Source of the DNA: Flavobacteriales bacterium MED-G22
GTDB taxonomy: Bacteria; Bacteroidota; Bacteroidia; Flavobacteriales; Flavobacteriaceae
Length of the DNA: 53,976 nucleotides
Direction of reading: 5' to 3'
Assembly: GCA_002457295.1 (NCBI GenBank)
Contig: NTKF01000003.1
Coordinates: 1-53,976, forward strand
Positions 9,208 through 18,022 of the stretch are shown here, piece by piece. The position numbers were made by a program, and so were the translations under genes. Each line of letters opens with the position of its first letter. Positions within the stretch are counted from its first letter, which is position 1. The notes beneath the pieces were generated by a model. The model was not told where the DNA came from. It saw only the letters and a list, made by a program, of their open reading frames with translations, and searched no databases.

Positions 9208-10749
9208 ATGCTTGATGTTTTTATTGTCATAACTTATTTTGTCCTCATCATGATAGTTGCCCTAAGGGGCAAATTGGGAAGGCAAGGCACAGCAGATGAA
9301 TACTTTTTAAGTTCTCGCAATCTGCCATGGTATTCAATTGCTTTCTCTACAATTGCAACCAACATACAAGGGTATCAGTTTTTAGGGATGATGGGCTCAG
9401 CCTATCTCTATGGGTTGGCACAAGCCAATTTAGAAATAAACGCCGTCCAAGGTATTTTGATAGCAGCTTTTGTGTTTGTGCCTCTTTTTATTAAGCAAAA
9501 AATCACAACGATCACACAATTCATTGCTACCAAATTAGGCCAGCGAATCGCTTTATTTTATTCTTTAGCTAACATTGCTTTATTTGCCACAGTCACCCTC
9601 GGAGCGGCACTATTTTGGGGAGCCTATGCTACAGATATGGTATTTGCAGAACAACTCAGCTTTTTACATGAAAATAGAATTGTTCGAATTGCTTTATTGA
9701 TTGTCATTTTAGGGTTTTTCTCAGTTGTTTACACTTATTTTGGAGGGCTTAGCGCAGTAGTAAAAACGGACATAATTCAATTTTGTATTTTGCTTTTGGG
9801 AGGAATTATAGTTTGTTGGACCGCCGTTAATGAACTTGGAGGGTGGGAGCAACTTTATATCAAAACTCCTCAAAAAATGCATCTGCATTTACCAACTGAT
9901 CATCCAACCTTGCCCTGGACACATATGTTGGGTCTGTTCTTTTTGAATATTAATTATTGGTGTGCCAATCAAACTGTAATGCAACGTGCTTTGGCTGCTA
10001 AAAGTGTAGGCCATGCTCAAGCGGGATTGCTGGTAGGGGGAGTCATTAAATATTTTATGGCAGTCATAATTATTATCCCAGGGATTGCACTTTATGGAAT
10101 TTTGGGCGATAGCCTAGGTGAACCAGATTTGGCTTTTCCCTATTTGGTAAAAACCCTTTTGCCTGTAGGAGTTAAGGGCATTATTCTTTGCGCTCTATTT
10201 GCCTCACTCATGAGTACTTTAGATTCTACATTCAATTCTCTTGGAACCCTTTGGGCAACTGATATTTATAGTACTTATATTAATTCAAAGGCGACTGATG
10301 AACAAAAAATCAAGGCGGGCAGAAAAATGATTCTATTTAGTTTTTGCACTGCACTTCTTATGGGTTTTATTTTTTTATACCTAAAGTTTGATAATCCTAA
10401 TTCAGCTTTTACACACACACTTAATAATTTGAGATATTATATCAATTGCGGAATTGTGATTTTAATTTGTGCGGCCATTTTAATCATACAGCCCAACAGA
10501 AAGATGATCTTAGTAGCTTTCATTGCTTCACTACCAATAAATATTGCTATCGAACTTTTGTTTCCTGAAATGAATTATTTTGTACGTGCTTTTTGGGTTA
10601 TTTTATCTGGATTGCTCATTTCATTGGTGTGTAGTAGAGCTCGTGTTAACAATATTTTTTCCTTATTTGAAGCGTCAACTTCTACGCACAAATATTTAGG
10701 GTGGCTATTATTGATAAGTTTGTTTGGCCTCCACATTATTTTCCATTAA
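9208..10749 (+). CDS. Sodium:solute symporter (SSS/SLC5 family)
   Basis: A 513-residue membrane protein with about 13 hydrophobic segments. SSS hallmarks are visible: DEYFLSSRNLPWYSIAFS near the N-terminus, TYFGGLSAVVKTDIIQF in the middle, and CALFASLMSTLDSTFNSL, the sodium-site helix typical of the family. It begins two bases after the monooxygenase stop, so the two are surely one transcript. The symporter probably brings in the monooxygenase substrate or a related sugar or organic acid by sodium coupling. SSS substrates cannot be told reliably from sequence; relatives carry sugars, proline, pantothenate or organic acids. Confidence 0.9.
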   Translation: MLDVFIVITYFVLIMIVALRGKLGRQGTADEYFLSSRNLPWYSIAFSTIATNIQGYQFLGMMGSAYLYGLAQANLEINAVQGILIAAFVFVPLFIKQKITTITQFIATKLGQRIALFYSLANIALFATVTLGAALFWGAYATDMVFAEQLSFLHENRIVRIALLIVILGFFSVVYTYFGGLSAVVKTDIIQFCILLLGGIIVCWTAVNELGGWEQLYIKTPQKMHLHLPTDHPTLPWTHMLGLFFLNINYWCANQTVMQRALAAKSVGHAQAGLLVGGVIKYFMAVIIIIPGIALYGILGDSLGEPDLAFPYLVKTLLPVGVKGIILCALFASLMSTLDSTFNSLGTLWATDIYSTYINSKATDEQKIKAGRKMILFSFCTALLMGFIFLYLKFDNPNSAFTHTLNNLRYYINCGIVILICAAILIIQPNRKMILVAFIASLPINIAIELLFPEMNYFVRAFWVILSGLLISLVCSRARVNNIFSLFEASTSTHKYLGWLLLISLFGLHIIFH

Positions 10750-10759
10750 CCCTAATTGC

Positions 10760-10786
10760 AGACATATTTTTTTGGATATTATGTCT
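10760..10786. repeat. Inverted repeat between symporter gene and secreted-protein gene
   Basis: AGACATA (10760-10766) is repeated inverted as TATGTCT (10780-10786) around a 13-base T-rich spacer. It lies ten bases after the symporter stop and 36 bases before the next gene. No clean T-run follows the right arm, so it is not a classical terminator; it could be an operator or an RNA hairpin. Confidence 0.35.
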
Positions 10787-10822
10787 ACTTTTACACAACA
10801 CTAATTATAAACTAAATTACTA

Positions 10823-11599
10823 ATGAAATTAAAACTACTTATTCAGGTATCGTTACTTCTGGCTTTTAGCCATTTAACGGCTCAATCAATTATTGAAATA
10901 ACGTATTTGGATGTGCCAGCGGTTAAAATCAATAAGTTTCTTGAGTTGCACAAAAAAATTGCAGACTTCTCACAAGGTGAGGGAAGAACTATCAAAGGTC
11001 ACTGGGTCTATAGACACTGGTACGGATCTGGAGCTTCTATTGTTATCTATGATCAATTTGATTCAGCTACAGATGCTGTAAATGATGATTTTCGAAAGGC
11101 ATATGAAACCAATCTAAAAAAATTAAAAAAGAAAGAACAAGAAGAAATGAACGCTGCATTTGCAGAATGGTGGTCTTTTTTCAAAGGCCATTGGGATGAG
11201 TTGAGACAAATAAATTACGAAAACTATTTTGTTTCTAAGGAAAATGTCGATTGGGACATTCCCTATGTTTTTGTGGTTGGAGATTATAATACTAATGGAA
11301 ACCTTGCAGAGTTTGGAAAAGCTTACATGGACTGGCAAATTATTCCAGGCGTAAAAGAAGGTTCTCTATTGGCTGGAGGCGCAAGTGCGCACTACAAAGG
11401 GGAAGGTGCAGATGCACAGTTTTTCAGTGCGTATACAGATATTACTGAATTCGCATCAGTAGTCAGCAGTCAAGGAACAGCTAATCCAGAAGCGAGAAGT
11501 AAATTTTGGAATATGGTTGATGGAGATCATAGTGATCAAATCTACTTGCACATTGGGCATATGAATGATGAAGGTGTTTTTGACTTAGCAGGTAAGTAG
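10823..11599 (+). CDS. Secreted protein of unknown function, probable tandem dimeric alpha/beta-barrel-like repeat
   Basis: A 258-residue protein with a signal peptide ending in SHLTAQ (about residue 21). I do not recognise a named family. The chain seems to have two similar halves, each with a strand-helix-strand pattern of the ferredoxin-like/antibiotic monooxygenase type: a first half with GHWVYRHWYGSG and a second with DYNTNGNLAEFGKAYMDWQ. The middle is rich in Trp and Lys (EWWSFFKGHWDELR). The convergent gene at 11667-12437 encodes a protein of the same size and layout, so the two are likely distant paralogues. It follows the monooxygenase-symporter pair by 73 bases and may or may not share its transcript. 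Function unknown. Confidence 0.7.
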   Translation: MKLKLLIQVSLLLAFSHLTAQSIIEITYLDVPAVKINKFLELHKKIADFSQGEGRTIKGHWVYRHWYGSGASIVIYDQFDSATDAVNDDFRKAYETNLKKLKKKEQEEMNAAFAEWWSFFKGHWDELRQINYENYFVSKENVDWDIPYVFVVGDYNTNGNLAEFGKAYMDWQIIPGVKEGSLLAGGASAHYKGEGADAQFFSAYTDITEFASVVSSQGTANPEARSKFWNMVDGDHSDQIYLHIGHMNDEGVFDLAGK

Positions 11600-11626
11600 A
11601 AATAATTTAATCCGCTTATATTGAAT

Positions 11627-11657
11627 AAAAAACCCTCCTTTTTAGGAGGGTTTTTTT
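11627..11657. terminator. Bidirectional intrinsic terminator between convergent genes
   Basis: A perfect stem CCCTCCT (11633-11639) with AGGAGGG (11644-11650) and a TTTT loop is flanked by an A-run on the left (11627-11632) and a T-run on the right (11651-11657). The symmetry would stop transcription of both convergent secreted-protein genes. Confidence 0.92.
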
Positions 11658-11666
11658 AATTAGGAT

Positions 11667-12437
11667 TCACATTTCCCAAAGAACCAACTCGGCTTGTAAC
11701 CACCCATGAAGCTTTCGAGTAGTTTGTCCATATTTATTCATCATTTTATCTGTAAAAGAAACGTCTTCTTCTTTAATTTCTGGAGCATCTACTTTTGGAA
11801 TTTCAAAAATAATATGGCTAACAGGTTTATATGCATTTTCAGTTCTACTGTTTATGGAGTTTAATTCCCACCATTCTCTTCTTCCTTCGTGAGTTGATTT
11901 AAAATAATTTAATTCAAAAGGCACATAATCCTCATTGAGCTGTTCAAGGCCTAAATAATAACCTACTGTACCTTTTGAGGCAGTCACTCCTGGCATCATA
12001 TAGTCAGAAATTCTTTTATTGGTGTAGGTCACTGATTTTTTTCTGTACTTATTATTCATTGTTTCAGCAACATAAGCTTTGATAACTTTATTTTTTGTTT
12101 TGCCTTTATGGGCCATTTTGATATAATTGCTCCACCAATCTGGTGATTTTGAATTTAAAGCCTCCATTTGAGCTTTGTCTTTAAATACGTTAATAATTAG
12201 ATAATCTGCCCAAGCATTATTATCGTTGCTTTGGGGATCAACTTTCCAAACAAACCAGCCTGTTTGATGCCCATCGGCTATAGCCTTGTCTTTGACCACA
12301 CCCCAAAAGGATTCAAAAGCTTCGTAGTCATTTTCTACCCCATCCTTGAGAGTGACCTCTTCTATTTGAGTGAAAATCTGTGCCTGTAGACTGAGACCAC
12401 AGATCAATAAAGTAATCGTAAAATATAGTTTTCTCAT
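11667..12437 (-). CDS. Secreted protein of unknown function, similar in layout to the neighbouring 10823-11599 product
   Basis: A 256-residue protein with signal peptide ending in LSLQAQ (about residue 19). The body has GWFVWKVDPQ, ADYLIINVFKD, DWWSNYIKMAHKGK, and a second half ending in KLHGWLQAELVLWEM. The size, export signal, Trp-rich centre and strand-helix-strand pattern parallel the convergent neighbour, suggesting an old duplication or a common fold. I do not recognise a named family. It reads toward its partner and shares the bidirectional terminator with it. Confidence 0.7.
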   Translation of the reverse strand: MRKLYFTITLLICGLSLQAQIFTQIEEVTLKDGVENDYEAFESFWGVVKDKAIADGHQTGWFVWKVDPQSNDNNAWADYLIINVFKDKAQMEALNSKSPDWWSNYIKMAHKGKTKNKVIKAYVAETMNNKYRKKSVTYTNKRISDYMMPGVTASKGTVGYYLGLEQLNEDYVPFELNYFKSTHEGRREWWELNSINSRTENAYKPVSHIIFEIPKVDAPEIKEEDVSFTDKMMNKYGQTTRKLHGWLQAELVLWEM

Positions 12438-12559
12438 TTTTATAGTTGGTTAAAATTAGTACTCCAATTTACAAAAATGTAGTGAGACTCTTTAATTGTG
12501 ATAGTGTCACTCTTTTAGTATCATATATTTATGATTACCTTAACAAAAATCATTTTTTT

Positions 12560-12721
12560 ATGAAAACCTTTGAATATAAAATTTTGAGTAACAAAGTGTT
12601 TAGAAAGTCAGAGCTAACAGAAGAAAATTTCAATCGTCTAGGCAAACAAGGCTGGCAACTCATTTCAGTCAGCACTTATGAGTCTGGAGTAGCTAAGGCC
12701 TTTTTCATTAAGGAAAGTTAA
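12560..12721 (+). CDS. Small DUF4177-like protein
   Basis: A 53-residue protein. The frame is open from an upstream ATG at 12446, but the product proper starts at the ATG at 12560: the first conserved stretch is MKTFEYKIL, and the 38 residues before it look like translated leader. The segment LTEENFNRLGKQGWQLISV is typical of DUF4177, a small beta-alpha-beta domain with a conserved GWxL. It is a stand-alone gene between a divergent and a convergent neighbour. The function of the family is unknown. Confidence 0.65.
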   Translation: MKTFEYKILSNKVFRKSELTEENFNRLGKQGWQLISVSTYESGVAKAFFIKES

Positions 12722-12772
12722 GGCTAAAATAGTTGTACATTTTTGAAAAAAAGCAATGCATCCTAACAAATA

Positions 12773-14173
12773 TTACAAACTCCTTTTTTGAAAAAATTTA
12801 CTCATAAGTATAAAAAGCAATCCGCACAAAATCCAAGCAGGTAGTGTTAAAAAGGAGAGAAAAAGGTTTTGGCTTTTAGACCAATAATAGAAGGTTCCAG
12901 CTGAAAGAATCCAAGCTAAAAACACGAAGTAATTAAAATTTAAGTTTGCTTTTTCTGCATAATTTGGAATAAAAGATATGGGTTTGTGAAAAAAGTGTTG
13001 GAAGACAATTATCGCTCCAAAGGGAGCTAAAATGAAGCCATAGAGCGCTACAAAATCTAATAATTTCATAGCAAAGGCAGGAAACAGCCCAGCTACTGTG
13101 GCTACACCACCAGCCAAAATGGTTACCCAAAATGTACTCAATTTAGGGAGCACCGCCTGAAAAGCCAGCCCAGCCCTATAGATAGTAGGGTTTGCTGTTG
13201 TCCATCCCGCTAAAATGACAACCAAAATACCAAATACACCAATTGCGTTATAGGCTAAGGGTCCAGGAGCCACAGCGGGTGCTTTTCCGTTTTGAAGAAT
13301 GAGAAGTGCCTCAGGTGATTTTAGATAAACAGCATATAAAAGAGCCGCCGCTATCCAAGCCATATAATGACCGACAAACATACCCGCTGCCGTTGTCCAG
13401 CCAGAATTGGTACTTTTTGCATAGCGAAATACTGTGAGATCAGACATGCCAACATGCATGGCCGCATTGGCAAACCAAGACCAAAAAAAGACATGCCAAA
13501 ATGTATATTTTATTTGACCAGGAAAAGGCTCACTCCCAGTTCCCCAAATTGACCAAAAATCTGAAAAGCTATCTACATTTAATTGACTCAATGAAACCAT
13601 GCCAGCAGCAATAAACCCTAAAACAATTAGAGGTGACATCCAATTTGCTGCTCTAGAAATAGTTGCAAAACCTTTAGCCGCAATCAATGAAATCAAACTT
13701 CCCAATACGAATACAATTATAATCCAAGTTATTCCATTGGGTAAAGTATCAGAAAGTTTTGGCATTTGCATATTAAAGGGAATACCCACTGCAGTGGCAG
13801 AAACCGTTATCATGGCACCCGCTAGGAAACAAAAAAGAATGCCGTTGGCGAGATTATACACCACTACAAGGTTCTTGCCGCAAATCTTTTCAAGTTGATA
13901 ATAGAGTGTTAGTCTATAACGAACCCCGATTGGTGCTGTGAGAAAGCGCCAACTTAGAACAGCCATAAGATTTCCAAAAAATAAGCCAATAATTAAATCA
14001 AATGCACTGACCCCCGTGGTTAAAAATAAAGGACCAATAACAAATTCTGTTCCCGCTGCATGCTCTCCGGCATACATACCCAAAAAACTTTTCCACCCTT
14101 TTAATTTTGAATCGGGTATGGGAATTCTCTCAAATTCGCCTTCCGTTTGGGAATCAGAATTAGTTCTCGTCAT
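12773..14173 (-). CDS. NCS1-type permease (purine-cytosine permease-like), last gene of the rhamnose operon
   Basis: A 466-residue membrane protein with about 12 hydrophobic segments. GMYAGEHAAGTEFVIGPLF near the N-terminus and the repeated glycine-rich helices resemble the purine-cytosine permease/NCS1 family. It starts two bases after the lactate dehydrogenase stop, so it belongs to the rhamnose catabolic transcript. Classical family members carry nucleobases, allantoin or hydantoins with Na+ or H+, which does not fit the context. Here it more likely carries L-rhamnose, lactate or another pathway compound; that is inference from position. No RhaT-like transporter is present in this operon. 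Confidence 0.75.
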   Translation of the reverse strand: MTRTNSDSQTEGEFERIPIPDSKLKGWKSFLGMYAGEHAAGTEFVIGPLFLTTGVSAFDLIIGLFFGNLMAVLSWRFLTAPIGVRYRLTLYYQLEKICGKNLVVVYNLANGILFCFLAGAMITVSATAVGIPFNMQMPKLSDTLPNGITWIIIVFVLGSLISLIAAKGFATISRAANWMSPLIVLGFIAAGMVSLSQLNVDSFSDFWSIWGTGSEPFPGQIKYTFWHVFFWSWFANAAMHVGMSDLTVFRYAKSTNSGWTTAAGMFVGHYMAWIAAALLYAVYLKSPEALLILQNGKAPAVAPGPLAYNAIGVFGILVVILAGWTTANPTIYRAGLAFQAVLPKLSTFWVTILAGGVATVAGLFPAFAMKLLDFVALYGFILAPFGAIIVFQHFFHKPISFIPNYAEKANLNFNYFVFLAWILSAGTFYYWSKSQNLFLSFLTLPAWILCGLLFILMSKFFQKRSL

Positions 14174-14175
14174 AA

Positions 14176-15318
14176 TTAAATTAAATGATCAGGTAGATCA
14201 CTCACTTTTTCACAGCAAAGTTGATCCATAACTTGCTTGAATTGTGTTTTTAGAATATCAATAGTATGGTCTGCTCCTTTATTTCCTAAAGCTGCTACGC
14301 CATACATGAAGGCCCGTCCCAAAAACGTAAATTTCGCTCCGCTAGCCATTGCTCGGGCAATGTCTGGCCCTGAACGCAGTCCACTATCCATCATGATTTC
14401 TATTTTGTCAGCATATTTTGCTTGTAAATTCTGCACTACTTTTATTGTAGATGCTGAAGCATCTAACTGCCTGCCGCCATGGTTTGAAACTATAATGCCA
14501 TCAAAACCCATCGCAATAGCATCTTCTGTGTCTCGTTCTGAGGCAACTCCCTTAAGAACAAGTTTGCCTTTCCATTGATCTCGGATGGGTTTGATCTTTT
14601 CTGCATTCAACTTGCCAGAAAATGTTCTGTCCATAAATGCACCTAATTGTCTTAGATTTAATCCATCTGGAGTGTAGGGTTTGAGCGTATTGAAAGAAGG
14701 GATACCATATTTTAGTGTCTGGAGTGCCCAATTAGGCTTTCCAAAGACCTGTAAAATATTACGCAAGGTCATCTTAGGGGGTAGAGCGAGGTGATTTTTA
14801 AAATCTCGGGGTCTATAGCCAAAAGTGGGCACATCGCTCAAAAGTACAAGAACAGGGCATTGTGCTGCTGCTGCTCTTTTAATAATATCAGTTCGGATTG
14901 TTTCTTCAACTGGGTTATAAAGTTGAAACCATGCTTTTCCCTCAGTGAGTTCACTTGCTCGTTCGATATCCATAGTAGTCACAGTACTAAGAATAAACGG
15001 AATGTTTTGTCGTAGCGAGGCTTTAGCTAATATTTCAGGAGAATTGGGCCACATTAAACCTTGAAGACCAACGGGTGCTATCCCAAAAGGAGCATCATAA
15101 CTTTGACCAAAAAGCGTTGTTTTAGGATTGCTTTCACCATAATTTCTTAAATAGCGAGGTTCAAGCTGAACGTCTCTAATCTCTTTTGTATTGCGATGCA
15201 AACTGACATCTTCATTACAGCCACCGTCTAAATATTCAAAGGCAAAAGCGGGTGTTCTTTCAGAAGCTCTTTTTTTTAAATCGTATATAGAAGGGTAACG
15301 GTTTATAAGGTTTGACAT
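14176..15318 (-). CDS. lldD: FMN-dependent alpha-hydroxy acid dehydrogenase, probable L-lactate dehydrogenase
   Basis: A 380-residue protein of the FMN-dependent alpha-hydroxy acid oxidase/dehydrogenase family. Visible motifs are FEYLDGGCNED at the N-terminus, PVGLQGLMWP, the active-site block SNHGGRQLD (catalytic His in NHGG) and the C-terminal FMN-phosphate segment DSGLRSGPDIARAMASGA. It would oxidise L-lactate to pyruvate, passing electrons to the respiratory chain. It lies between the kinase gene (two bases away) and the permease gene (two bases away) of the rhamnose operon. That makes sense because the fused aldolase-dehydrogenase upstream should yield L-lactate from L-lactaldehyde. The family is certain; lactate as substrate rests on context. 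Confidence 0.88.
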   Translation of the reverse strand: MSNLINRYPSIYDLKKRASERTPAFAFEYLDGGCNEDVSLHRNTKEIRDVQLEPRYLRNYGESNPKTTLFGQSYDAPFGIAPVGLQGLMWPNSPEILAKASLRQNIPFILSTVTTMDIERASELTEGKAWFQLYNPVEETIRTDIIKRAAAAQCPVLVLLSDVPTFGYRPRDFKNHLALPPKMTLRNILQVFGKPNWALQTLKYGIPSFNTLKPYTPDGLNLRQLGAFMDRTFSGKLNAEKIKPIRDQWKGKLVLKGVASERDTEDAIAMGFDGIIVSNHGGRQLDASASTIKVVQNLQAKYADKIEIMMDSGLRSGPDIARAMASGAKFTFLGRAFMYGVAALGNKGADHTIDILKTQFKQVMDQLCCEKVSDLPDHLI

Positions 15319-15320
15319 AA

Positions 15321-16691
15321 TTAAAAATCGAGCTGTGGAGCCTCTTGTTTTGAAATTTTATAAAAGGAATTAAAATACTTTCTAGGAAGAGAAGCAGTAC
15401 TCACCATAAGTGCAGCCCCTAAAGCAGAGCCTTGTGCAACATGAGAAGAGTAGATTTTCATAGTTGGTAATGATAAGCATAACAACTTAAGAAATATTTC
15501 ATTATTATTAAACCCTCCCTCTATAAAAAGTTGCCCTATGTCAGCGTCACCTTGAGCTAATTTTAGGGCACTCACTTGCCAATTCACTAAAGCTATCATC
15601 AAAAAATGATACTCTTCTTCATAGGAGGTCAAAGGCAATTCGGTTGTAATTTTATGTTTTTGAGAAGGCTTTATCCAATTTAGTTGTGGTTTTTTTTGGG
15701 TTCTTAGGCGTCTATAGATGGAGGGATTAAACTTTATTTTGTCCAGAACACCTTCTGTAATGCCATAGCGATGAGCTACCTCTTTTACAAATTGCGTGTG
15801 TTGATATCCAAGAAAAAGACGTGAAGCTCTCACAGGGGTTCCATCGACTTGCATGTAATAAAGAGCTCCCTTGCTTACCTCTTCTTCCTTCAATTTGCTT
15901 TTTGAAAAGGGATTAAAAACGACACTCCATGTGCCTGTTGAAAGCAAAAGAAATGGGGAGGAGCTGCTTTTAATGTACGGTGTCAAGGCAGCTGAACTGT
16001 CGTGAATACCGACGCCGACTTTAATTAATTTTTTCTCAATAACCTGATTTATGACTGTTTCAGAGCTAACGATGGGCGCCAATTTTGAAGTCATTCTTTC
16101 TTGGTTGACCCATGAATGATATTCTTTTATGTCATAATTCCATAAGGCGGTGTGGCATCCTATAGTTGTATAATCACTAACGGGATAACTAGAAAACATA
16201 TAGCTGAGATATTGAGGAAGATGCAAACTATATTTTATAGCGGTGAACTGTTTCGGTTTTTTATGTTTTAACCAAAAGAGTTGCATTCCAGAATTGAGCA
16301 TCCCTGCTTCAAAAGATCCTGTTGAGGTTGAGAAAGAAAGTTCAGGGCCATATTTTTTGTAAAATTGAGCAGATAATTTTTTTGGATAAGGCTTGGTGTA
16401 ATTATAGAGAGGACAAACGGCTTTCCCTTCTGCATCAATATGGACCAGACTTGCCCCATAACCTGTAAAATTTAAAGCCTCGATAGTGAATTGTTTTAAC
16501 TCCAGAGCAGCTTTGAATGTAGTCTTCATCCAATTTTCCAGAAGAGACAAAGATTCACAGGGGTGATTATCATCATCCTTTTCTAGAGGCAGTTCAACCT
16601 GTTTTTGATAACACACCTGGAAGGTTGAGTCGAAAAGAAAAAACTTTTTATTTGTTTTTCCTACATCAAAAACGGCAATAACATTTTTCAT
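15321..16691 (-). CDS. rhaB: FGGY-family carbohydrate kinase, probable L-rhamnulokinase
   Basis: A 456-residue sugar kinase with the actin-like ATPase fold. The N-terminal phosphate-binding motif is FDVGKTNKKFFLFD; NFTGYGAS, SDYTTIGCHTALW, GIHDSSAAL and LLSTGTWSV mark the substrate and adenosine parts. It would phosphorylate L-rhamnulose to L-rhamnulose 1-phosphate. It lies five bases downstream of the isomerase gene and two bases upstream of the lactate dehydrogenase gene. It is divergent from the enterobacterial RhaB type, so the specificity is assigned from the operon; L-fuculokinase is the main alternative. Confidence 0.82.
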   Translation of the reverse strand: MKNVIAVFDVGKTNKKFFLFDSTFQVCYQKQVELPLEKDDDNHPCESLSLLENWMKTTFKAALELKQFTIEALNFTGYGASLVHIDAEGKAVCPLYNYTKPYPKKLSAQFYKKYGPELSFSTSTGSFEAGMLNSGMQLFWLKHKKPKQFTAIKYSLHLPQYLSYMFSSYPVSDYTTIGCHTALWNYDIKEYHSWVNQERMTSKLAPIVSSETVINQVIEKKLIKVGVGIHDSSAALTPYIKSSSSPFLLLSTGTWSVVFNPFSKSKLKEEEVSKGALYYMQVDGTPVRASRLFLGYQHTQFVKEVAHRYGITEGVLDKIKFNPSIYRRLRTQKKPQLNWIKPSQKHKITTELPLTSYEEEYHFLMIALVNWQVSALKLAQGDADIGQLFIEGGFNNNEIFLKLLCLSLPTMKIYSSHVAQGSALGAALMVSTASLPRKYFNSFYKISKQEAPQLDF

Positions 16692-16696
16692 AATTG

Positions 16697-17977
16697 TCAG
16701 AGCCCTGTGGCTACCGAATTTTTTCCACGCTCCTGAATGAGTTGCGCCCTAACTTTCAAATTTCTAAAGGTTGTAATTGGGCTAAGACTACCACCAACAT
16801 TTTTACGGGCCTGCGCAATCAGGGGTCTTACATCTGTGCGATAGGCAGTTTGTAAAATTTCTTGGCAAGCCACAACATCTTGAAGTTGTTGTGCTTCTTT
16901 TAACGCCTTTTGATCGATCAAAAGCGCCTTGGCATAAGCCTCTAATATGGCTTCTAAAGATTGCAATAAATCTTCTAGTGGATCCTTAATAGTGTGGCTT
17001 GCATCAATCATCCATGCAGGTATTGGATTTTGTGGATTATGACTCATGCCATAGACTAACTCATTAAAAATTAAAAAGAGAGCATAGGGTTTGACGCTTC
17101 CAACGGTTAAATCATCGTCTCCATATTTGCTATCATTAAAATGAAATCCTCCAAGTTTTCCTTTTGACATTAAAGTGGCCACAATTTGTTCAATGTTCGT
17201 GTTTGGTAAGTGGTGCCCTAAATCAACCAATGTGTAAGCTCTTTCACCACATGCACTGGCCAGTAAAAAAGAAGTACCCCAATCTTGTATTACGGTGCTA
17301 TAAAAATGGGGCTCAAAAGGCTTATATTCAATAAACATGTTCCAATCTAAGGGCAAATCTTCATAGACCTGTTTGAGACTTTCTTCTGTTCTTTGTAGTG
17401 CAGTCTGAAAATTTGCCTGGCCAGGAAAATTAGACCCGTCGGCTAACCATATAGTGATGCTTTTGGAGTCCAACTTTTTTCCAATAGAAATAACCTCTTT
17501 GTTGTGTGCAATGGCCTGTTCTCTTGCAGCATGATCAAGGGCGCTCAGGGAACCAAATTGATATGACTTTTCAGCTCCTTTTTGGTCTTGAAAGGTGTTA
17601 GAATTTACAGCATCAAATACTAAACCAAGGTTATTGGCTTGGTTTTTAATTACTTCAAAATCTTTGGGAATATCCCAAGGAATATGTAATGAAATTGCAC
17701 CTGCAGAACCAGTTAGTGCGTGAAGAAGACCAACATCATCTAATTTTTGTACTAAGCTGGCCGGCTCTCCTGGAAATGTAAACCGCCCAAAGCGCGTTCC
17801 ACCAGCACCCAAAGCCCAACTGGGAATGGCTACTTGAAAGGCTTCTACTTTTTTTATTAAATCAGCCACATCAATACCTGTATTTTCTAAAGAATTGTAT
17901 AGATAATCAAAGGCAGATTGATGCTTGATATTTAGATTTTCATTTTCTTTTTTTAGTATCTCTGGATTTAGTATCAT
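16697..17977 (-). CDS. rhaI: L-rhamnose isomerase, Pseudomonas stutzeri/RhaI type
   Basis: A 426-residue TIM-barrel isomerase, matching the length of the RhaI type and not the RhaA type. Visible motifs include GAGGTRFGRF, SLHIPWDIPKD, and metal ligands in order: FIEYKPFEPHFY (Glu), LVDLGHHLPNTN (Asp/His), GGFHFNDSKYGDDDL (His, Asp, Asp) and MIDASH. It interconverts L-rhamnose and L-rhamnulose, usually with Mn2+, in the cytoplasm. Some relatives act broadly on aldoses. Its gene lies between the aldolase-dehydrogenase gene (45 bases) and the kinase gene (five bases). Confidence 0.92.
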   Translation of the reverse strand: MILNPEILKKENENLNIKHQSAFDYLYNSLENTGIDVADLIKKVEAFQVAIPSWALGAGGTRFGRFTFPGEPASLVQKLDDVGLLHALTGSAGAISLHIPWDIPKDFEVIKNQANNLGLVFDAVNSNTFQDQKGAEKSYQFGSLSALDHAAREQAIAHNKEVISIGKKLDSKSITIWLADGSNFPGQANFQTALQRTEESLKQVYEDLPLDWNMFIEYKPFEPHFYSTVIQDWGTSFLLASACGERAYTLVDLGHHLPNTNIEQIVATLMSKGKLGGFHFNDSKYGDDDLTVGSVKPYALFLIFNELVYGMSHNPQNPIPAWMIDASHTIKDPLEDLLQSLEAILEAYAKALLIDQKALKEAQQLQDVVACQEILQTAYRTDVRPLIAQARKNVGGSLSPITTFRNLKVRAQLIQERGKNSVATGL

Positions 17978-18022
17978 GGACGTTTATACAAATAAAAATA
18001 GTCTTAACTCAAAAAATTATTT

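Noticed and set aside
12446..12559. N-terminal extension of the DUF4177 protein
   Set aside because: The conserved domain begins at the ATG at 12560; the 38 upstream residues have no family support and look like leader sequence.
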